From NCBI RefSeq assembly GCF_001411555.2, contig NC_049905.1:3348001-3412000 (forward strand): a stretch of 64,000 bases of DNA, in the 5' to 3' direction. The position numbers and the translations under genes were made by a program. Each line of letters starts with the position of its first letter. Positions within the stretch are counted from its first letter, which is position 1. The DNA is from Juglans regia (Eukaryota; Streptophyta; Magnoliopsida; Fagales; Juglandaceae). The notes under the pieces are model-generated. The model was not told the origin of the DNA. It worked only from the letters and a program-made list of their open reading frames with translations, and made no database searches. Below, in pieces: positions 1 to 13,100 of this stretch.

Positions 1-494
1 CATCCCCCCAAGACACATGAAGTTAACTATCATTTTGCTACGTTCAAAAATACGAGAGATATTTCGTCCCTTCTTTGTAAAAACGAAAGTATTTTATTCC
101 ACTTTTAACCACCTGTCACCTTCCTATTGGAACGAATCCACATCATGCTTCATCTTCATTTGTCAAATCCCTCTACAAATCTATTCCCACTGCTCACTGC
201 TGCTCCCACTTCATCCTCTTAAGGTAAATTGCAGATTTGTGCCCACTCGAAAGAACCAGATCTGAAGATGTGCCCAATTGAAAGACCCAAAAACCAGAAC
301 CAGATCTGTGCCCACTCTAGCACTGCTACCTTGCGGGTGAATATCTGGAAGAAGAGGAGAGGATTCTGCAAATCTTTGGAATATAGATATCTGCCCTGTG
401 TTACGAAGGCTAGAGGTGTTACTGCGACTCTTCGACTGAGACCGTATCGTGGGCGTGGTTGCGGCATGAACGACAAACGACTTTAGAATTTAAT
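1..494. other. Non-coding stretch, no gene recognised
   Basis: Only short overlapping open frames on both strands are present, with no family motif. A phrase around 'agatctgtgcccactc' recurs at about 231-250 and 301-320, so the short open frames here reflect local repetition rather than conserved coding sequence. Confidence 0.5.
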
Positions 495-810
495 CTTGCA
501 AAAAATCTAGTTGTCAGAGAGAGGACTGACGCCGAATGACCCTCAACGATGTTGCCGAGGTCCGTCAACCTTGTTTGTGACGATGGTGAGAAGCTGCTCG
601 TCGACAAGGGTGGGGGATGGGTGGTGTCTTATCCAGGTGTTAATGGGATTTTCTTGCAAAAACTCTGGTTGTTGGATGGAGGACCGATGCTGGACAGACC
701 CCAGCGAGGTCCAGCGACCTTGTCTGTGATTTTGGTGATATGCCACTCGCCAGCTAGGGTGGGGGAGGGGTGGCAACCTGTTTGTGTTTTTAGGGTTTTT
801 GCTCTCTCTT
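495..810 (+). repeat. Imperfect 158-bp tandem duplication
   Basis: Two units start with nearly the same words ('cttgcaaaaaatctagttgt' at 495 and 'cttgcaaaaactctggttgt' at 653). They share further matching blocks: 'cgaggtcc', 'aaccttgt.tgtga', and the G-rich 'gggtgggggatgggtgg' in unit 1 against 'gggtgggggaggggtgg' in unit 2. The units are clearly diverged, so the duplication is old. Open frames across it on both strands carry no recognisable domain. Confidence 0.65.
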
Positions 811-1867
811 TGTGAAAAATCCACCAACTAAAAGCACGAAAAAGAAGGTTGAGCCATATGAGGCTAATGATTTTACTTGTATGTAGTTTTAAAGGAACTT
901 GCAATACCTAATATTAATCTAACATATTTTAATTTCCTTCAATGATATGTGCACAGTACATAGCCTTTCATTAACAAGATATGGAGAACTCATAACCTAC
1001 CTTGGTTGGATATTTGACTTCTCCTTGGAATTTGTCATTTTAACAGCTTGCAGTTTTTTCAACCTAAAGATACACATCAAATACCTATATCAATAAAACA
1101 CACAAAAGGCTCACCAAAGGAACAAAATGCATAGATGGCTTGGTCAAGTGTGGAAACAATCACCACAATGCATGCTAATCTTGGCACAGTTTATTAGAGA
1201 ATCTTTTCCAAGCTTTTCAACTTAGAAAAATCAAGGAAGCGATCTTTATCATGATCATCATAGCTTAGCCAAAGAATTGAGACAAAACCAAATGATCAAA
1301 AGGGGCCACCTTCTTGGCAACAATTGTTAAATTTGTGATAGAAAATTGTAGGGACCCAAAGAAGCCCAAACCACATATGGACTTATACTCCAAAATGACT
1401 AGTCGAGGTTAGAAATTGGAGCCCTTTATAATCATAATAAATAGTAAGAATCTGGATATTTTGAAAGTTAACAAACCAGTTCAAAATCTCTGCATTCAAG
1501 CATCCATTGAATCTATATTTTGAAACTAGATGACTCTCTTTTATATTTTGACTTATCAATTGATCTCTCTAAAAAGCACGAAAAGCTGATGATGGGTTTT
1601 TTGCTGCTTGGATCAAGATAGTGGAACCACTCAAAATTATGCTAATAAGTCAAAACATAAATACCACAATACTAAAAGAGGAGCAAAACAAGACAAGAAC
1701 AACATTTGTAATTGCATTTACTTTATCTATTTGGGAGACATGTAACAGTTTAATTTAGTTCAAAAATAAAAAAAAGAATAAGAGGAAGAAGCAGGTTCTA
1801 TAAGGCTCTATTAGTCCACAGAAAATGGATTGGCATTTAATAGAATGATTGAATTCCTGCATTTTAC
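811..1867. other. AT-rich non-coding DNA
   Basis: No sustained open frame and no element ends are visible. Relative to the MAP65 exon at 1868-2018 (minus strand), this stretch lies on its 3' side and would be the following intron. No further MAP65 exon can be read in it. Confidence 0.4.
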
Positions 1868-2018
1868 CCTTTTGTATTCTTCAAGCCATTTCTCCTCCTC
1901 AGTTGCATTTCTCCACTTCTCTACATCGTCCAAGATATCCTTCCTGCTTAGTGACTGCTCTTTCGCTCTTGCAATTTGATCATCCATGCGTGAAAGAAGA
2001 TCAGAGAGATCCACATTA
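1868..2018 (-). pseudogene. Orphan exon of a 65-kDa microtubule-associated protein (MAP65/ASE1/PRC1 family)
   Basis: MAP65 proteins bundle antiparallel microtubules in the spindle, phragmoplast and cortical array. The minus strand reads about 50 residues matching the conserved C-terminal half of the family: 'NVDLSDLLSRMDDQIARAK', then 'SRKDILDDVEKW', then 'EEEKWLEEYKR'. The exon has sensible borders. A pyrimidine-rich acceptor ends in CACTAG just before position 2018. A donor AAAAGG|GTAAAA follows at 1867, exactly where the family would continue with an '(D/E)NRY.AGRGAH' segment. That continuation and all other exons are missing nearby, so I read this as a captured or leftover gene fragment. 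A functional gene with very long introns extending beyond the window is less likely. Confidence 0.75.
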
Positions 2019-4333
2019 CTAGTGAAGACATCAAGACATTTGAGCACAACCACATAGCCATTTTAAAACAGTTTCTACCTAAAAAAAGCATGTGTTCAAC
2101 ATCAAGCACTGTAACAGTATGATGATATAAGACCTTGAAAAGGAAACCATATCTTAGTCTAAGAGTAGGAAAGCTGATATGAATCTAAACCATTTCTGCC
2201 TCACAGAATCAGAGATTGAAACAACAAAATGCAATCAATAAAGAGTTTCATAAAAATCTACAAACGCGTGAACAAGAGCATGTAGAAGAAATATATGTAT
2301 GTCTTCTACTTTCCTCTCCTGCAACCAGTTAAGAATGCACAAAAATAATTCCACAAAAATAATCATATCTATATACCGACACCATTTAGCTCACTAGTAA
2401 GTCACATGGTCCATGTCAAGTAATGTGCAGCCAAATAGTCAGAAGACAAGTAATATATCTGTCACTAGTAAGTCACAAGACAAGAACAACATTTGTAATT
2501 GCATTTACAAGACTATTGGTTGCTCCCTTGTGAGCAAGCAGCCAATAGTCTTTTAGAGCACTAATACATCTCATTTCTTTATCTCTGTAGTTTAACCGAT
2601 AGTATTGCTGACATTTTAAAGCAAGGGTTCCTCAATCATTCGTTAAAATAAATACAAAATTATACAACTCTTGATTAGGGGAAACCCCCATAAACCTTCA
2701 ACATTATCATTTGAGTCAATTACAAGTAACCTAAGGGAAGTTGTTCACATACAATACAATGAAACTAGCATTAAACTACATGGTACTTTTATCTCAATAT
2801 TTCTTAAATAATAAAGGCAAGAGAAACAAATCGACAAAACATATAAATTGAAGGAGAGAAGAAGAAGAAAGTTAAACTTCAACTTGAAGTCCCAGCATCG
2901 CCCATCAACTTCATGTACAGAGTGTCATGTTGAAATTGGATCTAAAATATGGAATTGAAAGTTGAGAGCTCCTATAAAAACAGTACAGTGGTTCTTTTCA
3001 AACACTTTTTTTTGTAAGTAATGAATTGCGGTAAAATGCAAAAAGGAACACCCTCCTATTGTACTAGAAGCATACAAGAGCAACACCCAAAAGTTAAGAG
3101 TATTTCAAACTTGGTTCTTAAAACACTCCCAGTTGCTAGAAATCCATATGGTAGAAGGCCGAGTTGCCATCTTTTGCAATGAATTTCACTACAGTACCTA
3201 CTGCTCTAGCTAATTGTCTATCATTTTCAGATAAGAATGTTATGTATGGACATGCCTAAGGACAAATCGGTACCCCTAATGGAGTAAGTGGAAGGCAAAC
3301 AAAAAAATTTGACACATTTTGCCATTCTCGACTTTCATCAGACACCCAAAGAGGGACTCCACCAATCAAGTTCTAGTGAAGATCATTCGATTAATACGAC
3401 TCTAATAAATGTTACACAATTCCTTTCTTAAGGTTCAAGGAAAAGGCAGAACACAAAAAAATTGAATAGAACAAGACCAAAAAAAAGTTACAAAATAAAG
3501 AGGAAAATTAGTGAGATCAATGGACGGACAGAGGGAGAGAGCTTATTGAAATGGAGACTGGTTGGAGGAGTTGGCGGAATTCCTTGGGCTGCGGTGGCTC
3601 AGTTGGGGCAGCCCAATCATGGAGGGAGAGACATCTATCGGGACCAATCGATTAGATTTCGTTAAATCTCAGTCCAGACATGAAAAAATTACAGGTTTAC
3701 AACCCAGAATTTCTGTTTGGGAAACCATAAGAAAACTCCAAGACAAAAGTGCAATACCCAAGGAAAGGGTAAGAAAATAATACTGAAAACAGGATTCAAT
3801 ACTTAATAGTGAGCATTTACGGACTTTGCACCTCACTTCAAAGGTGAGAGATTTAGGAAAAAAAAGAAGCAGCAAAAACAACATCAACCCTAGGTGCCAT
3901 ATTCAAAGCTAGAATGTGGCAAGAGATAGCCATGTGATACTCATCGAACTAAGTTCGAGGAAGGATCCAAAAGCCATTAAAAACATCTATTTTGGACCCT
4001 AGTTTCAAAAATGGACCCATGCGATGCCGAAGGACCAAAAAAAGCATCCGATTCTTTTTTGTATAAGGGGCCTCACAATTCATAACCAATTTTTTTTTGT
4101 TAATCTAACCAAATCGAGGACGAAAATTTATCTGCTCGGATTTCAATTAAGGAAAATCCCAACCTAAAAGTTGAAATAGAGAGACTGAGAGAGACGAGCA
4201 AAGAGAGAGAGAATCACCAGCTAGGCTAGGCTAGGCGGCGATAGTGACAACGATTGAGCAGCCTTTGGCACAGCGTGTGAAGCTGCGGTAGCGGGAAGAG
4301 CATGAGTTTTAGAGAGAGAGAGAGAGAAGATTG
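2019..4333. other. Non-coding DNA, no gene recognised
   Basis: AT-rich sequence with short open frames only (for example 3462-3780, plus strand) and no recognisable domain. The phrase 'caagacaagaacaacatttgtaattgcatttac' occurs around 1690-1723 and again at about 2478-2510, so a small dispersed repeat is present. A (GA)n microsatellite lies at about 4307-4328. Confidence 0.4.
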
Positions 4334-4541
4334 CTTCGTTTGTTTTCAGAAAACATCTCATCTCATCTCATCTAATCTAATCATTACAATTTTTCCAACT
4401 TCCAATACAAAATAAAATAAACAATTTAACTTTTTCAAATCCTAAAATAAAAATAATATTAAAAAATATATTTTCACAATACTTTATTCAACTTTTCAAC
4501 TTTAATCTCATCTCATTTCATCTTTAAAAACAAACGAGCCC
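4334..4541. mobile_element. MITE with CGTTTGTTTT terminal inverted repeats
   Basis: The left end reads 'cttcgtttgttttcag' and the right end is 'taaaaacaaacgagcc', its approximate reverse complement. Inside the left end are tandem 'catct' units ('catctcatctcatctcatct'), mirrored by a shorter 'ctcatctcatttcatct' run at the right. The core is AT-rich and non-coding. Length (about 208 bp), terminal inverted repeats and lack of coding fit a hAT-like or Mutator-like MITE. The target duplication is not clear, so the superfamily is open. Confidence 0.6.
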
Positions 4542-4596
4542 TGAAATATAAAAGAGGGAGGATTGGGATGGGGGAAAAGAAATACTGAATGTTTAA

Positions 4597-4886
4597 TTGT
4601 GACCTTTTGCGTCGATTATTGTCGTCGCAAATACTTTCAAAGTATGAAATATTTTAAACGGCAGTTCACATTTGCCGTAAAACATTCAAATGCGCCACAA
4701 TAAATTATTTCCAGCCAAATTCTTTGCGGCTATAATGTTATCGCTGAAAAAGTACTTTTTCCCGGTGAATTTCTTACTCGCCAAACACAAAAGTTTAAAA
4801 TAGCAAAAACTTGCTTTTTGTCCAAATTGTAATCGCCGGAAACTATCGTAGCCGCAATGACGACTTTTTCTTGAAGCGCGAGCTAA
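4597..4886. mobile_element. Degenerate CACTA-type terminus
   Basis: The stretch is rich in short repeated words such as 'gtcgcaaat', 'tgcggc', 'cgccgg' and 'cgctgaaaaa' on both strands. This is the subterminal-repeat texture also seen at both ends of the CACTA element at 30243-36687. The right border 'gactttttcttgaag' resembles a decayed reverse complement of a CACTACAAGAAAAAG-type end. No transposase can be read. Call rests on texture and the partial end. Confidence 0.4.
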
Positions 4887-5009
4887 CGATCTTAACATGG
4901 ACTAGGAAGATAATCATAATTTGAAGCCATTGACCTTATTATATTTACTATTTCTTCTGTGTAAGGTCAGATTTTAAGTCTTTTAGAATACTTATGTCCA
5001 AGTAAATGG

Positions 5010-7227
5010 TGTGGCGAACTCGAACCCCATGTGTGATTTGATAGAAATTGTGACACCGGGATCTTGATCATATGGATCATACACCCCATTGCCATGTGCA
5101 AGTTTGTGCAAACATGCAAAATGTGTACTGTATAAATATCGCAGCGGAAAAATATAAGATAGTAAAAAATTAAGTACCAGAAAGTTAGAAAACGATACAA
5201 CCCGAAAAATAGTCCTCCAAGAGGTTATACAGTTATCCTAAATAAAGCGGTTATAGATCCCACAACAAATACAGATAAGAAATAAAATCAGCAAGCCAAT
5301 CACTCATCTGGCAGAGCCGCTCCCTCTGGCTCTAACTCCTCCTCTGCATGAAAATCTACGGTCCCATAAAACAAAACCGTAGGTAGGATTACTGCAGTGA
5401 GATTTCACAATCTCAGTAAGTAATCAACATGCAACATCTAAGAGTTTTAAACATGCATTTATACAACCAACAAAGTAAGACAACCATTCATACAAAAGAC
5501 CACAATATCATTTCTTCCACTCTTTCCCCAAATAACACATTTAAACAGCACACTCACGCCAAAAACCCTTTGAGCCTAAAACACAACCATTTATTACGCA
5601 TGCACTATGGTCTCCCCTATGGACCATAGCACACCCAGGCTTCCTTCGTCACAGCACAGGTAACGACCTTGAATGTGACTTAGTTATGAGTGTTGTCTAG
5701 CTCCACACCCAGTGCTTAACGTGACCAGGCAACCTCTAGCCCCCGCCAGCAGAGCATTACTGAGCCCGTTGTCATCCAGCTACAACCCAAAAGACGTCAC
5801 TCAGTTTATTACGGTCCCAAGTGACTATAGGAGCTCCATCGTGATAATGCTCCATCTCAGCTTGGGGCTGTGATACGCACACACCCACAAGATTTCACCA
5901 GTATACGAAAACCCAGTTTTCAATCCACACAATATGGCATAACACAACACAATTAAATAATTAGAACAAATAGTAATTATGGTAAAAAAAATCCAAATAC
6001 ATGACAGGTAGTATATTGGATGACATGGCATAACACACATAGGACAATATACAACATCATAACAATCACAATATTCACAGTTTCATAGTTAAGAAGGGCC
6101 TTAAGGCTGAAGACCTTTCTTAACACAACCAGACTACAAACAGAGTTAGTGATAAATTCACATCTTAAACTCAAGAGTCGTGCTGGAGAGTTACTTACAA
6201 TGCTGATGGGCAAATCTAGAAAATCGTGTGTGCATTGATCTATGGAGTCCCACGATTGGATGAATGCGTGCATTGCTATGCAAACAAGGACGGTTAGACT
6301 AAATCTGAAAGCAGTCTGAAAATTAAAACACAAAACAAGTGGCAGAAGGCTTATTGAGGTGGCGCAAAGTGTGGCGAAGCGGTGGAGGGGCAACGGCGGA
6401 GTAAGGTGGTAGAGGCGGCTCTGGCGAGCAACCGGTGGGATTTCTCTCAAAGGGGATGTCACATCTGGTGTGCTAGTGGGTGGAGGAAGAGATTCTCGCG
6501 GTGGAGGGTGGCGGAGCACTGCGGGATAGTGGCCAAACGTGGGCCTTAGCTCACGAGTTGGGCTGTTTCAAGGGAAAAAGATGATGGGAGCGGGAAAGGG
6601 AAGGCCAAGGGTGGTTGACGGCGCGAGGTCAACGAGAGATCCACTTGTGGCACATGACCAATGGTCTCTAGCGGCAGTGAACCATTTCCATGGTTGAAAT
6701 TGTCACGGTTTGTAGCGAGGAGGGGGAGAAAAAGAATATTGGTCGCATGGCTAATTGGTTGGGGGAGCTGGGCAATGGTGCAGGCCGGTGGTGGAGGGGC
6801 TCGCTATGGTGGATGTGCGGCACAGTGCAAATAGTTGAGAGGGGCGGTAATGCAGCTCTAGGCTTGGAGGAGGAAGAAAGAAGAAGAAAAGAGAAAAAGA
6901 AAGAGAGAAGAGAAAGAAATGGGTGCGGCGCTGGTTGGGGGGGGGGGGAATCAGACCTTAAGCAAAACGACACCGTTTTAAGGAAGGAAACAAATTTCAC
7001 CCTTCAACTAGCCAAAACGACGTTGTTTTAGGTGAAGGCGCTGGGCTTGCTCAAGCACACGGGCTCAGTTAAAAGCTCAGAACACAATAGACAAACCTCC
7101 TTCCTAGCCCACTACGCCAAAAGCCCAAACCAAAAAAGAATAATAGAAGTAAAATACAATAAAATAAAATAAAACAACCAATAATACTATAAAATAAATA
7201 AAAACACACAAATTTTAGGATCTCTCA
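5010..7227 (-). repeat. Gypsy-1 3' LTR
   Basis: Homologous to 17916-20163. On the plus strand it begins 'tgtggcgaactcg' (minus-strand end CGCCACA) and ends 'tctctca' next to the purine tract. It contains the conserved hairpin-rich block also found in the solo LTR and in gypsy-2 (roughly 5600-5900 here). Divergence from its partner LTR is obvious by eye, so the insertion is older than gypsy-2. Confidence 0.9.
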
Positions 7228-7349
7228 TCCTCCACTCCCTAAAAGAAATTATCCTCGAAATTGGCAAGCTCAAACCATTAATTCCAAGACAAGTTACAAG
7301 AAACAATTTAAAACATGCTTGAGAAAGGCATACAATCAATAATACCCAA

Positions 7350-9868
7350 ACAGATATGGGTAATGCTCTTTCATGTCTGCCTCTCTCTTCCAAGAGAAAT
7401 CTTGAGCCAATAGATCCCCCCATGACACCTTCACAAGAGGTATTGTCTTGGATCTCAGCCTTTGCTCTTTCCAATCCACAATCTGTGTCGGTGCAAGTTC
7501 ATAGGTAAGGTCAGGCTATAGTTGGATGTTATACGGGTCGACAAATAGTGGCTCTTGCTGTCTGAAACTTTTCTTCAGTGATGATACATGAAATACATCG
7601 TGCACCTTCCTAAAATATTCTGACAAAGCAATCCTATAAGCAACAGGCTCAACCTTCTCCATTATCTGAAAAAGGGCTGACATACCATGAACTAAGCTTC
7701 CCTTTCTTCCCAAAACGTTTGACGCCCTTCTTGTGTGAGACTTTGAGATACACCCAATCACCTTCTTTGAATGACAGGTATCTTCTTCTTATATCTGCAT
7801 AACTCTTCTGACAACTCTGCGTTGTTGCCATCCTGTCCCTTATGTCTCTAACCTGATCCTTCATCTCTTGAACTATTTCTGGCCCAAGAAGTATGCGTTC
7901 ACCAACCTCATCCTAAAATAACGGTGATATGCATTTCCTCCCATATATAGCCTAATAAGGTGCCATCTAAATGGATTCTTGGAAGTTGTTGTTGTATGCA
8001 AAATTTATAAGCGACAAGTGATTCTCTCAACTACACTTGAAATCCAAGGCGCAGGCCCGCAATATATCTTCAAGAGTCTAAATGGTGTGCTTTGATTGGA
8101 CGTCTATTTGGGGTGATAAGTACTGCTAAACTTCAACTTAGTGCCCATGGCCATCTTCAAGCTCTTCCAAAAATGGGATGTGAACCGCGGGTTCCGATCT
8201 GACACAATGCTCTTAGGTATCCCATGCAAATGTACTATCTCCCTTACATACAACCGTTTCAACCTTCCCAAAGTGTCGATTTTAGTGATAGGTAGGAAAT
8301 AAGCACTCTTGGTCAGCCAATCAATAATCACTCAAAACGAATTCTTTTTGCTAGGAGTTCTTAGCAAAACCACTACAAAATCCATCGCAAAGTCTTCCCA
8401 CTTCCACTTTGGAATTGAGTGGGGTTGGAGATTACCAGCAGGTCTCTGGTGTTCAGCTTTGACTTGTCGGCAAGTGGCACATCTCGTGACGAACATAGCA
8501 ATGTCCTTCTTCGTCCCTTCCCACCAAAAACTTCTCTTTAAGTCCCAATACATCTTCGTGCCTCCGAGGTGAACTGAATAAGGAGCCACATGCACCTCAG
8601 CTAAAATCCTCTCCTTAAACTATGAATTAGTGCAAATCACCTTGCGATTTCCCAACAACGGAATACCATACTTACCCAAACTGAAGTGTGCAGGTCCTCT
8701 TAATTTTCTGACTCTCTTCCGGATATCTAGTAGCTTCGGGTACCTCCTTTGAAGAGTCTTCAATTCTTCAAAATCAACAATTCAGACTTCATGCATAGAG
8801 GCTAACACTTCCTCTTGCTATGAACTCTCAACAGGAAGCCTCCTACAAAGGAGAGAGTCTAACCCCGATGACTCAGCCTCATTTACCAAATGGGATTTCT
8901 GACTTATCGCATCAGCAACTTGGTTCACCTTCCTAGTATGGTACTTAATCTCGCACTAGAAGTCACTGATAAACTCTAACCACCTTCTTTACCTCATGTT
9001 GAGATTTTTCTGTGTGAAGAGATGCTTTAAGCTTTTATGGTCAGTGTAGAACTCACAAGCCTCTCCATAAAGATAGTGCAACCAAATCTTAAGAGCAAAG
9101 AGCACTGCTGCCAACTCCAGATCATGAGTGGATTAGTTCCTTTCATGATCCTTCAGCTGTAAGCTACTACTCACCCCTCCTGCATGAGAACACATCCCAA
9201 CACAAACTTGGAAGCGTCACTAAAAACCACAAACGGCTTGTGCGGCTTAGGAAGTGCCAAAATAGGTGCTAAAGTCAATCTCTTTTTCAACTCCTGGAAG
9301 CTTCTCTCGCACTTATCAGTTTAAACAAACTCAGCCTTCTTCTTGGTCAGGGCAATGAGGGGTCCGAAAAATCTAGAAAACCCTTCCACAAATCTTTGAT
9401 AATACCTTGCGAGTCCAAAGAAGCTTCGAATCTCAAGCGCCGATGTGGGACGCTTTTAGGCCAAAACAGCTTCAACCTTACTGGGAACTACATCCCGACC
9501 TTCCTGAGAGGTGACATGCCCGAGAAACCTGACTTCATCCAGCCAGAACTCACATTTGCTAAGCTTTGCATACAACTAATGTTCCCTTAGCTTACCCAGA
9601 ACCAACCGTAGGTGACTAGCATGCTCCTCAAAATCCCGAGAATAGACCAGAATTTCATCAATAAAGACTACCACGAAAGAATCCAGATAGGGCCGAAACA
9701 CTCAGTTCATCTTGTCCATAAGAGCTGCAAGGGCATTAGCTAGTCCAAAAGGCATCACTTTGAACTCATAATGCCCATACCTTGATTTGAAAGCAGTCTT
9801 CGTTACATCCTTGTCTCTTATTCTTAACTGATAATAACCCGACCTTAAGTCAATCTTTGAAAAAGTAG
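7350..9868 (-). pseudogene. Gypsy-1 pol, 3' part: reverse transcriptase remainder, RNase H, integrase, chromodomain-like tail
   Basis: Read on the minus strand from 9868 downward. The RT resumes at '[13 protein letters not shown]' and continues to the catalytic box near 9655-9690, which reads 'FIDEILVYS' instead of the usual 'FLDDI', so the second catalytic Asp is Glu. RNase H starts near 9235 ('PFVVFSDASK') and includes '[12 protein letters not shown]'. The integrase has an H2C2 knuckle at about 8590-8460 ('H..PYSVHLGGTK...C..C') and core residues in 'IVSDRNPRFTS' near 8200. The C-terminal part lies at 7516-7864, followed by a chromodomain-like tail at about 7350-7490 ('IVDWKEQRLRSKTIPLVKVS'). 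Many stops and frameshifts make it non-functional. Confidence 0.88.
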
Positions 9869-9881
9869 CCATGCCTTGGAG

Positions 9882-9883
<2 letters not shown>

Positions 9884-9914
<31 letters not shown>
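9884..9914. repeat. (TA)n tract at the LINE 3' end
   Basis: About 15 TA units directly abut the target duplication, at the position where a LINE's 3' tail should be. The following 'aaaagagcagg' starts the LINE 3' region. A (TA)n tail instead of poly(A) may be the original tail type or an expanded microsatellite grown from it. Confidence 0.8.
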
Positions 9915-9919
<5 letters not shown>

Positions 9920-10113
9920 GCAGGAACTCACATGTCCAATAGTGACCCCTCCCAATATTTATTAAAAAATCACTCACTTATGGCAGAAGAATACCGTGGT
10001 GACAAGAAAAGACCATAGAACTGGCCCACAATCAAACAAACCAAAAAACTATAAACAAAACCCACCAGAAACCCAAACAAAACAATTTAAACACATAATT
10101 CCAAAACCCGAAT

Positions 10114-13100
10114 CTAACATCTTAACGAAGGAAAACTCAAAGTATCCAAATGACACAGACCTCTAAGAACCCGAGGCAAATTATAACTACTAAAAAAATC
10201 CCAATTAGAACCCGAAGCCCCTACCTTAGCTAACCAATCCGCCACCCTATTACCTTCACGAAAGACATGCTAAAACTGACATTGAACCGTGCAAGCTAAA
10301 TCAACAATTTCCTCCCAAAAATCCTCAAGGTACCACACTCCACATCTCCCTCTAAGCCACCAAGAAATAACTACCATAGAATCTATTTCAACTATCACAT
10401 TTGAGATATTCAAAGATTTGCATTTTCTCAACCCATGAAGGAGAGCTATAAGCTCCGCCTTATTATTCGAACCAAAACCAATATGAGAAGCATAAGCCTG
10501 AACCATCCCACCAGAAGCATCCCGTATAACCCCACCAATGCTACAAGAACCAGGATTACCAATACTACTACCATCTGTATTCAGTTTAAACCACCCCAAC
10601 GGCGGTTTCTCCCACCTCACCACTCTACAACATGGAGCTTTCGGAATCACCGGAATAATCCGCAAGGCTTCTAGTATCAAGCCATCACGACGAGATAAAT
10701 TATTCTTTTGCTTAGCCACCTGTGAAAGAGACCCTAACCACCCACAAATAGAATGAACAACAGTATTATGTGATTCCAAAATACCTTCCATTCTAGCAAG
10801 ATATCTCCTCCTCCAAAGATGCCAAGTAACAATAATGGGAATGATGCCAACAATAAAGCCCACTCGTGAGGAAGAGCTAGCACGCCTAAACCAAATCTCA
10901 ACATTCTGTTTCCAAGTTCTACCAAGAGGTATGCCAATAAGAGAACCAAAAAAAGACCACACTCTGTGTGGGTATTCACCCTCAAAAAGCACATGATTAA
11001 TATCTTCTATATGACCACGATTGCAACAATCACATTTAGAAACAAGCTGAATACCAATGCGGCATAATCTATCATCCACACTTAAGGCCATAAATCATGA
11101 CCTCCAAAAATGGATAGACATTTTTAACGGGAGATTCTTATGCCAAATCCATGCATGCCAATCCATAGAATTACCTCTAATACGAATACAGTTCCATGCA
11201 GATTTAGTAGAGAACATACCTGTGTCCGTAGGAGTCCAAATTAGAACATCCTTCCCATTCTTTAGGCCAGCTAAAGCATTTACAATCTGATCCACCTTAT
11301 CATGCCCTACCAACTCCTCCAATAACTCCACATCCCAAATATCCGATAGCCTACAATCTTTAACTTTCAAAAGAGGAGAACCCATAACAGCCATCTCATT
11401 ACTCAATGGAACATTATCCCTCCAATTGTCATACCCGAAAAAAAGATCACCCTCTTTAATCTTCCATTTAGAATTATTTAACAACAACGGAATACAATTA
11501 GCAACCATTCTCCAAAATCGAGAACCTTTATTATTATCTATAAGCAACCACGGTCGGGTTCCAACATATTTGGCTTTGAAAAAATTAGCCCATAAAGAGT
11601 TACCTTGAAAAAGGTTCCAAGCAAAACGCATATGCAAGGCTTTCTGAATGTCTCCAAGGCTTCGTAACCCAAGACCTCCTTCTTCCACAGGCTTACAAAT
11701 CTTATTCCAAGCCAACCATTTTTTTTCTCCCCAAGAAAAAAGAGCTCATCAATCTATGAATCTTGGCAATAGTAACTTGAGGTACCTGTAAAACAACAAG
11801 TAGATGGATATTCATACTAGAAATAACATGCCTTAAAAGAACAAGTTTTCCTCCCTAAGAAAGAAGCCTCATCTTCCATCCTCTAATCTTTTGCCTCACT
11901 TTATTCACCATGTCTTCTAGATAAGCCTGTTTCAACCGCCCTTGAATTATTGGCACACCTAGATATTTGAAAGGGAAAGTCCCTTCCATAAAGCCTGTTT
12001 GACGTAAAATCCACTGCTTACGCCGATGTGGAATTTTATTAGAACAATACAAAGCAGATTTCTGAACATTAATAGTTTGACCTGACCACCTCTCATATTG
12101 CATCAAAATTTGTTGAAGAACCCGCATCGATCTTTGGCTTCCATTAGAAAAAACCATGACATCATCAGCATACATCAAATGAGAGATATAGGCATACCTC
12201 GGGCCTGAGAGAAAAGGCCAAACTGATTCTCTTGCACACTCCTATGGATCAAGTGGGAAAGGACCTCTTGTTGAATGATAAACAAGTAAGGAGATAAAGG
12301 ATCACCTTGACGGAGAACTCGACCACCCGGAAAGAAACCCTTAACAGTGCCGTTCATCATGACAGAATACCAAGGGTTAGAAATACATGAATAAATCAAC
12401 TCACAAAATTGAGAGGAGAAGCCAAACCTTCGCAAAAGCGTTATCAAGAATCCCCAATCCATCCGATCATAAGCTTTCACCATATCCACTTTTAACAAAA
12501 TATTACCCCCATGTATTCTATTATTGGTAGACTGCACCAACTCCTGTGTGAGGTTAATGTTCTCAAAAATACTCCTTCCAGGAATAAAGACATCTTGATT
12601 AGAAGAAATTAAGCGAGGTAAAAAACCAGTTAATCGAGAAACAATAATCTTGGAGCAAATTTTATAAAATACTGAACAAAGACTGATAGGACGAAACTTA
12701 TCAAAACCTGTAGGAGACTCAATCTTTGGTATAAGAACCAAATATGAAGCAGTGAAAAATTTGGGAAGATCCTTGGTCATAAAGAATTCCTGAACTGCCT
12801 TCCAAACATCAACCTTAACCACCTCCCAACAATTTTTATAGAAACCTGATCCAAACCCATCAGGACCCTGAGAGCTTTGATTAGGAATGGAAGATAAGGC
12901 CTCAAACACTTCCTCTAAAGTAGGCGGCCTAAGCAAAAAAACATTTTCCTCCTCAAGTATAACTAGATCAATGAGTCCTTCCAGACTAGATTGCTCTATG
13001 GGCGGCTCTCCTCGAAGTGAATTATGAAAAAAATCCACCGCCCCTTGGTGTATACACTCCAGGCTCTCATAATTAACCCCATTCAAACTCATTTCTAGCA

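Noticed and set aside
6668..7031. Open frames of about 110 codons on both strands
   Set aside because: They lie in the gypsy-1 3' LTR in purine-rich sequence and are not kept in the partner LTR.
10435..10756. Plus-strand open frames within the LINE
   Set aside because: Shadows of the minus-strand RNase H coding region.
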